Of a stretch of DNA of 64,000 nt, positions 56,951 to 64,000 are shown piece after piece. This DNA is from Leucogyrophana mollusca (Eukaryota; Basidiomycota; Agaricomycetes; Boletales). The stretch covers positions 1 through 64,000 of the forward strand of contig MU266437.1 of NCBI GenBank assembly GCA_021014945.1. Reading direction: 5' to 3'. How positions within the stretch are numbered: the stretch's first letter is position 1; every line of letters begins with the position of its first letter. The position numbers and the translations under genes are program-made. The notes under the pieces are model-generated. The model saw nothing but the letters and a program-made list of their open reading frames with translations. It was not told the origin of the DNA and searched no databases.

Positions 56951-57949
56951 GGACATTTCTTGCAGAGACCGTTGCTGGCTACGTATGTGTACCACCCTTC
57001 TTCCTCGACCGCATTGCCTCTTCGCCCCATCCTCCTTGGGCTTATTCTGACATAGCCTTTGCATTGACAGGTTAGACAGTCCTTGTCATCCGCAACATGA
57101 TCCCGTGGATTTCATGGAGCTTGATACCGAAAATAGCGCTTTGGAGGTGCACTGTATATCCCCCTCCAGCCATTAACACGAAATGGGGTGCCTTTCTGGG
57201 CTACGGGCGCGTCACCGGGGGTCTCAGGCTATAGCAACAACATCGTACTGCTACAAGTAGAAACAACACGGGACCCACAGCTGGCTCAGTCTCTTTATGT
57301 CTGGTAAGATTAATGGGCTACATCATAGGGACCTGCTAAAACATATGATAATAGGCCACAACGCAATGTGAATACGAAGGATGTGACATTGGTGTGGTTT
57401 ACTCGCGGGGCGGGAGTCGGATAATGACGATCAATCTAGAGAGTGCCCCCAAAAATGTGATGTAATAAAGTGCATTGTGGCCGCGGCCGTTCTCTGGTTC
57501 TCCCCTGATCAAGTCCTTGTAGGAATCTTCTCGACCCCGATTTTCTCTTTGAAAACATTCGGCCGTGTACTCGCTGCGCGAGCTTATCTTTGGCTAATTG
57601 TGATGACCTCGCGGATTACTTAGGCTCGCATCTTCAGCTCGGGAGTCATTTCAGCGTATGCAGCATGAATAAGCTGACAATTGCATGGCTGACCTCCAGG
57701 GCTTCTGGGGTCAGACGACCACGCTATGAACTTAGCGATTGGCGCGGCTTGGCCCTCTTGGGCGCGTATTAGCCAATGCACACTGGATTCGGTACAGTAA
57801 GCAGTGATTTCTGCTGACCTCATCGGCAGTAGAAGCTCATCCGGGGTATCAGGCTTTGTCACGTAGACGTCCCCTTTTGCCACAGCAGCGTTATATATAT
57901 CGTCGATTCATCGACTATAGACTCCACCAACAACGACAACCACTACAAG
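56951..57949. other. Intergenic, promoter of DOPA-dioxygenase gene at right end
   Basis: No further gene seen. The DOPA-dioxygenase gene has a TATA-rich element, GTTATATATAT, at about 57890-57900, some 50-60 bases before its ATG. Confidence 0.45.
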
Positions 57950-58691
57950 ATGACCAACTGGGAGTCCCCTCTTACTGGCTACGAGAACGCTGAGCCCCTT
58001 CCAACGACCATTAATCCGGACGGAAAGTCCTTGTTCAACCCTCCCGGCCCCAAGTCAGCCGCCTACGACGAGTTCCCTAAGCCCATCGACTCGTCCAACA
58101 ATGGATTTGATTTCCACAGTAAGTCGCATTCATGTCACAGTATCATGCACGGTTGCTCACGTCAAACCAAGTCTACTATATACCCAGTTCCCCCGCTGAG
58201 ACCAAGTATGCCAGAGAGCTCCATGAGCGTGTAAGGCGGGAGTTTCCCGAGGTGGGTCAAAGGGGTCTTGAGGCATAACACGCCAGAGGGGCGCTCGCTC
58301 ACGCCATTGCACCAGCTGCGCATATATCGGTTTTGGGATAAGCCCGTTGGTGAGAACTCCGGCCTCTCTGCTAATTATGTCTCTCCTACGTCACAGCGCG
58401 CTCACGTGTCACTAGGCCCTCACCCTACCGCAATGTTTGAAGTCAACGTTTTCAACCCCCACCAGACTGGCGCGTTCTTCTCGTGGCTGGCTGTCAACCG
58501 CGGACCATGCGAGTACGTTCCAACATTGCTTTTCAATCCCGCATTGCAGGGTGTTGACTCGGTCGAACCTTCTTTGTAGCGTCCTCATTCATCCGAATAC
58601 GGGCAACTCGCTGAGGGATCACACCGAGCTGGCAACGTGGATGGGTAGGCAGTGGCCGCTGCAAACCGACATGCTGAAGAGAAGTTCTTGA
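57950..58691 (+). CDS. DOPA 4,5-dioxygenase-family protein
   Basis: Exons 57950-58118, 58172-58251, 58316-58349, 58416-58512 and 58580-58691, in phase (163 aa). The conserved core is NNGFDFHIYYIPSSPAETKY, LRIYRFWDKPVG|PHPTAMFEVN, FFSWLAVNRGPC|DVLIHPNTGN and LRDHTELATWMGRQWPL, with the family His residues in FDFH, GPHP and LIHP. In the fly agaric this family performs extradiol cleavage of DOPA toward betalamic acid; most basidiomycetes carry homologues of unknown substrate, so pigment synthesis is not implied. Length fits the family. The third exon is only 34 bases. The N-terminal 50 residues are polar and Pro-rich and not part of the conserved domain. Confidence 0.88.
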
Positions 58692-59058
58692 TGATCATCC
58701 TTTCCCGAGCTGTCGGCCGTGGAACAAACGTTTCTTGTGCTTGCAATTGAGACATCGCGAGGGGATAAATCGATGTACAATTTCTCGACCCGTATTGTAC
58801 CCCTCTGGATCTACGTTAGGTTTGCCAACCATGATCACCCAACGTCTAACTCGCAAATTGTCGAGAGTATGGTGCCAGACGAAGCCTATCACAGTGATTA
58901 TCGCGTCAAGCGCGATAGCAAAGCACATGGATCTGTGATGACGGCAGTTGGAGATCCGAGCCGGCTCGGAAGCGCGCTTGGTATAAAAAGCGAACCCGTC
59001 AACCAACATCCAATTTTTGTCTCCTCTCCTTTGCCAGCAAAGCAATCCAATTTCCACA
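58692..59058. promoter_or_regulatory. Intergenic, promoter of cystathionine beta-synthase gene
   Basis: 367 bases between two plus-strand genes. GGTATAAAAAGCG at about 58980 is a good TATA box, 78 bases upstream of the ATG at 59059. No other element recognised. Confidence 0.55.
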
Positions 59059-60654
59059 ATGGCATCTACATCCGCATTGCGCCATATCCTGGACACCGCT
59101 CTCGACGCCGTGGGCAACACGCCGCTTATTCGGCTCGATAAGATAGCGGCGCAGGAGGGCTTAAAGTGTAATTTGTGTAAGTCGGCCTGAGCTTGGCGGG
59201 GACTTGAGCGCGGCGAACTGATCCATGGCATTATCTAGTGGGCAAGGTCGAGTTCACGTCTGCTGGTGGGTCTGTGAAGGACAGGATAGCAAAGGCTATG
59301 GTACTCGCGGCGGAGAAAGACGGAAGGCTCATCCCCGGGAAGAGCGTTGTCATAGAACCCACGTCCGGAAACACAGGTGTGCTTTCTTCGTCGGCGCGTT
59401 ATACACCTCGCCTCAGTACTCATGCGCGCGTACCTACAGGAATCGGTTTGGCCATGGCGTGCGCAATAAAGGTACACAACCAATGAGCGGCTACGTTTAG
59501 AGGTACTGAATACTACAGATAAGGGATATTCGGTTATCATAACCATGCCTAATAAAATGTCGCTCGTGAGTATCGCTTGTTTCATATCTCCTCTGTGTTT
59601 GATTGTTGGTCTGGCGAATGATAGGAGAAAGAAGCCCTTTTACGTGCACTCGGTGCTGAGGTGGTCCGTACACCCACCGAGGCGGCCTGGGACGCTCCAG
59701 AGAGCCATATAGGTAGAGCACTTCGCGACTGCCTGGCACGTCTCGTGGCTGAATTCCTTAACGATCGTAGGCGTGGCGCAGAAACTTCAGCGTGAAATAC
59801 CGTATGGGATCATCCTCGACCAGTATGGCAATGTATGTCTTTGCCTTCGTTGTTTGTGCACCAGCTCATATTTTTATTTTCTTTGTGACGAAGCCTAACA
59901 ACCCATTGGCGCACGAGTACACCACGGGGCCGGAGATCATCGAAGCAGTCGTGTCCACCCCGTCGACCGCCGCAAGACCCTCTTCAGAGAAAGTGGACGC
60001 TTTCATCGCTGGGGCGGGGACTGGAGGCACCATTACGGGGGTATCTCGCGCTCTGAAGAAGAAGCATAATCCAAGCTGCATTGTCGTTGGCGCCGACCCT
60101 GTAAGCGCAAACCCGCATCATTAAAAAATTCGAGCTAACTTTACGACCTTAGATCGGAAGCGTTCTTGCAAAGCCTGATTACCTTAATGTCACTGACGCA
60201 GGGTCGATGTACGTCGTGGAAGGCATCGGGTACGACTTCATACCCGAGGTGCTGTCGCAGGACCCCGCGAACGTCGATAGCTGGGTCAAGACCTCTGACG
60301 CTGAGTCTTTTGCCGCCGTCCAGCGGCTTATGCGGCATGAGGGGCTTCTCGTCGGTGGGAGCAGCGGCAGTGCGCTCAGTGGGGCACTTAAATGGCTCAA
60401 GAGCGCAGAGGGAAAGAGGATAGCTGAGACAGAGGGACTGAATGTTGTCGTGCTCTTGCCGGATGGGTGAGTGACAGGTCGCTGCTGCAGCGGTGGGCGT
60501 TATTGATGCCTCGTGTAGTATCCGGAATTATATGAGCAAATCATGGTTTCTGGACATGACGTTACACGCGGAGCCCCGGCCTCTCGCTGGTGTCATATCG
60601 CAGATCCTTTCACCCGCAGAAGACATTCCTCATGTGTACCGCTCCTCGTTGTAA
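59059..60654 (+). CDS. CYS4: Cystathionine beta-synthase (catalytic domain only)
   Basis: Nine exons in phase: 59059-59176, 59239-59376, 59440-59471 (32 bases), 59524-59565 (42), 59625-59712, 59771-59832, 59894-60100, 60153-60466 and 60519-60654 (378 aa). PLP-binding Lys in [22 protein letters not shown] for substrate, [40 protein letters not shown] for PLP phosphate, [30 protein letters not shown], and [14 protein letters not shown]. These CBS-specific stretches separate it from CysK-type cysteine synthases. It condenses serine with homocysteine to cystathionine in transsulfuration. There is no N-terminal heme segment and no C-terminal pair of CBS (Bateman) regulatory domains: the protein stops about 30 residues after the catalytic core. 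Confidence 0.93.
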
Positions 60655-61335
60655 AGGGTGTGCTTTACGGTTAATTTCATTCAGCCTGGCGTGGTTGTGT
60701 CGTTTTGGTGGTTCATATTATATCTTGGCGTATTTACTTATACATGAGTTATCTTATCACAGAATTCGAGACATTGGACCTTTCACCTTATGCAGAGTCG
60801 ATGCTCCGCGCTACTATCCGTGTCATCGGAATTTGTGTGTCCATGGACTGGTGAGACTTTCGCTCCCACACCCATGCTTCTCGCAAAAAGCTTGAACAGT
60901 ATCCAGCAACTGACATCACTTGAGCCAAGCTAGCATCGTCAAGGGTGGAACATACATCATTGTGATGAGATCATCGCGGCCGAGTGATACATTATCCTTA
61001 TATATGATACACGGGCGTCCAAGCATCGTACACTTCGTAAGTAGTCGTAACGTTCGTGAAGACCATAAGTTGATATCATCGTCCAGAGTCTAGATATGAA
61101 AAGACCATGCATATTGTACAGTCCAAAAGCTGTCCGGATGGAGGATCTTTATATCCCATTCGTGAACAGTCGTAAGTAGTGGTCCATCCACCTATAGATT
61201 TCTCAATTCCGCTCGTGACGAGTCATGACTATCGACAAAGGGACGGTAATTCTCAGTACTCGGAAGGCCGCGAGATAAAATACTCCTCACCATACACCAT
61301 ATAGGCATAGCGGACGGTGGTCATTACACACACAC
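60655..61335. other. Intergenic, ~0.7 kb
   Basis: Begins with the 3' flank of the cystathionine beta-synthase gene. AT-rich and without a supported reading frame. Confidence 0.4.
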
Positions 61336-61773
61336 CTATTCGCTTCGTCCCTTGCCCCCCTTCGACGATTCATCGTTCTCTGCAGCTCTGGTGGGCGGAC
61401 CATCGCCCAGTTCATGAGTCGGTGAATGCTCTCCGTGCTGGAAGACGTCCCGCAGATCGAAAGAGCTTTTCTTTTTGCGGAGGGTCCGCACCAGCGGTTC
61501 GCGAGATGGTTTGCCGCCGCAATCCTTTCCCTTTTCCTCCCTGTCTCGATCCCTTTCCCCCTCCCCTGCCTCGAGCCCCTCTCTGAGTCTCGCGGACTTT
61601 TCTCCCTCTTCTTCTAAAACAGAATTTTTTTTGCAGGTCTGCCCGTCGATATTCAGAGCATTGTCGTCGTCATTAAATTTATCGGAGGTCATAAAGTGTC
61701 GTTCCAACCAAGCAGACAGAGAGCCCCTGTCCAAGTGAGTTGTGGTGGTCGGGATGAAGAGATTGGCTAGCAT
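61336..61773 (-). CDS. Possible small charged protein, unknown
   Basis: Single-exon frame of 145 codons from ATG at 61773. It begins MLANLFIPTTTTHLDRGSLS, continues with an acidic/basic helix-prone stretch (KSARLREGLEAGEGERDRDR) and ends in Lys/Glu-rich sequence with KKKSSFDLRDVFQHGEH. No domain is recognised. The frame is uninterrupted and its composition is not random, but the Arg/Glu repeats may simply reflect a purine-rich strand (GAGAGG…). I rate it a coin toss. Confidence 0.35.
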   Translation of the reverse strand: MLANLFIPTTTTHLDRGSLSAWLERHFMTSDKFNDDDNALNIDGQTCKKNSVLEEEGEKSARLREGLEAGEGERDRDREEKGKDCGGKPSREPLVRTLRKKKSSFDLRDVFQHGEHSPTHELGDGPPTRAAENDESSKGGKGRSE

Positions 61774-64000
61774 CGTGCTCTGCCCCGAGGGTATTTGTTA
61801 GTAAGTAAGTACGGGCATGCGGGGTGGAAATTAATTTGGCGGGGAGTTTATATGAGTCGATGGGATGCATTGCCTATGGACTCGAAGCCCATCGACCACG
61901 ATCGACGTCATTCCAAGACAAAGTCTGGGCAGAATGCTCCAGTATTCGCTCATTTGTTCCACTTGGTAATGCACGCACTTGGAGGTTTCTTTGCGGCGTT
62001 CCTGCACGGGACATGTCTCCGTCTCAGAGGACTCTACATCAGGTATCATAATAGGTTGGTATGGAGAGTGCAATTAGAGTACAGGCCAGCCTCGATCAAG
62101 GCGCTGCAGTTCGAAATGTCGCGAAATCATTTCTCCCGCCATTGTAAACTTAAGGCACACATACTCAATTATGGGGGTACGGACATGAACGTTCCGCCAA
62201 GCCCAAGGAACACCAGGAGACCGAAGAAGACACGTCTACCGTGTGTTAGGCGTCATACTATCATTCCACCACTAGTGCAACTTTTTCGATGAATCATTTT
62301 TAACGCGTCAACGACTCAACTGCTTGTCTCAAAAATTTAGGGCTACACAATAGACTACATGTGCTATATGACCTATGTTTTTACCGATTTATTTTCTGAG
62401 AGGAAATACTCTCGGAGTGAACCCGGGTTTCGAGAGCAATATCCATGTGTAATGCAACTTTTTGTCACACAGGGTCACACACTCGGCTTACCGCGGCACG
62501 CCGCACTTGACACTCCGCTCGCCGTCATTGTCGACAATCTTGAGTTGGATAGAAAGATCGTGCACAGCGAGGGGATCGTTCTCAGCAGTGGTAGGTGAGG
62601 TAAGAGCAGGGGATTACATTCTAGCGAGCTCGACAGCTCGAATATGAAGAGGGATACATTGGGTAAGTGATTTGATAACTGTATCCAGGCTGACTCTCCA
62701 TTTCTCGATATCCTACAGTTCCTTGTCCTGCAACCGTCGACATCAGGGCGGTGCGGTCATCTTGGGATTCACGAGGTTGATGGAAAGGTGATGTATGGAT
62801 AGAAGGGGGGGCCCGGTGCATCGAGATGTGGGGCGGCTGCTTGCCGCTGTGCCGGACCCTATACTAAAGCGGAGACTAGATTTCGTCACGCAAGCTATCA
62901 TCGCCGCCACCTCTCCCTCCTGAAAGACATGAGATGGGGAGTACTGCAGTCGTATACACCCTTCTACTCTGTAAAATATGTGTGGTTGACTTGTATGGGT
63001 ATTACCAATGTACTCCAGGCCAAAATTTTCCAAGAAGTCACCTCTACTGACAGGTTCCTGGGGCAAGGTGGTACATATACCTTTGCAAATCCGACTCGAT
63101 CACCATGTTGCACCTGCAACACCACATTAATTTTTTATTTGACACTTCGGGTCATCTATTATATACACTATAAACATGCTCTAATTTTTGCAGTACGAGG
63201 AGAGCACTGCAATGTGATGTTTTCGGAAAGTTGCATTGTAGGTGCCGGTTGCATTACGGGTGGAATAATAGTATCCCCACAAGTTGCGCTCACCCACACG
63301 TCCCTAGGATGCGGATTGAGAGGAATCCTAAACGTGGGAGCACCAGTGCATTCTTGGCTATCTGAGACCCTTGCTATCGTACTGATACCATTCAGTGGTC
63401 AGCGGTAACGGTTGCGGCCGCGAAGAAAAAGCCTCGGACGTTTCCTATCTGATGTGGACTCAGTTGAAGTCAGAGTTCTTCCGTGTCAAACGTGCATAGT
63501 CTTTAGAGATCCATAGAAAATGACAATGATCCGTTCTAAACTAAGCTCAAGAGCGATCGGCATGGGCTTCCGTGATGTTGGATTGTCGGATGAACTCTGG
63601 TGTTCGAGGGTGGAACGGAGCGAAACTCGGGCTGGGACTGAGACTGAGACTGAGAATTGGTCGTGGTGGTTTGTGGTTATCAGCAACAAGATCTGTGTGG
63701 GAATTGCTGACATTATCCCAAATTAGCCTCACTCTTTTCCAGACCGAGCTCAGTTTGGCCGTAAAGCTGCCACTAGCTAAGCCTTGTTAACTGTATCGTC
63801 GTTGTTCGTGTTATTGTTCTCCTTATCCTCTTACCTCCACGTCGACCTGCTCGTTCAAGCACATTGTAATCTGAGCTACTAGGTTGTAGGTTGACAGCGC
63901 TATAACAGTCGACAGGCGTGGCCGTGTGCAAATCACAACCAACTCGGACAACCAGTACCAAGCCGGTCCTGTTTACATCGGCGGCTCTACACTTACAGTT
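61774..64000. other. Right edge, gene-poor
   Basis: No supported gene. A 159-codon frame at 62929-63408 has Cys/Ile-rich, non-fungal-like composition and no introns. A short (ACTGAG)n tract lies at 63635-63655. Confidence 0.4.

Noticed and set aside
62929..63408. 159-codon plus-strand frame near the right edge
   Set aside because: Composition is Cys/Ile/Thr rich and unlike the other genes here, with no domain or splice signals. Length alone is not enough.

Overview
The window is nuclear DNA of a filamentous basidiomycete, most likely an Agaricomycete. Genes are packed with short introns (about 40-75 bases, GT-AG, many with CTAAC/CTGAC-like branch sites), and the gene set fits: an Urbs1/Cir1-type iron GATA factor, an Opi1-type regulator, Agaricomycete BTB proteins, a multicopy P450 cluster and a DUF6534-type membrane protein relic. 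All gene models below were spliced by hand from the sequence; no transcript data or database search was available.

Region 1 (0.3-16.3 kb) is dense. It holds a small basic protein with a Cys/His cluster, a Rieske/DUF455 fusion protein, two unrecognised low-complexity proteins, the OPI1-like regulator, a two-finger C2H2 factor transcribed divergently from it, a two-TM protein of unknown function, and the two-finger GATA factor of the siderophore/iron-repressor class. Region 2 (16.3-29 kb) is gene poor. It contains a ~4 kb tandem duplication, each unit carrying a BTB/POZ gene. One unit is interrupted by a 1.17 kb element with perfect 14-bp terminal inverted repeats, TAA target duplications and CACTA-like ends.

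Region 3 (29-44 kb) is a mosaic tandem array: STT3, then three P450 paralogues, then a KDEL-tailed protein disulfide isomerase. Between P450 copies 2 and 3 lie broken 3' ends of the flanking genes (PDI tail and STT3 tail) with a dead PAK-kinase fragment between them. This shows that the duplicated unit was STT3 tail - P450 - PDI tail.

Region 4 (44-64 kb) is mostly housekeeping: a Ccc2-like copper P-type ATPase, a dynactin p22-like subunit, a RING/PH/vWA protein, a DOPA-dioxygenase-family enzyme and cystathionine beta-synthase. Long gene-poor stretches lie at 54.8-57.9 kb (with a DUF6534 relic) and 60.7-64 kb.

Two functional themes stand out. Iron/copper: the GATA factor and the copper ATPase (Ccc2 family members load copper into the ferroxidase of high-affinity iron uptake) are in one window, and each has an exact ATCWGATAA iron-GATA consensus in its upstream region. 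Secretory pathway: STT3 and PDI flank the P450 array.
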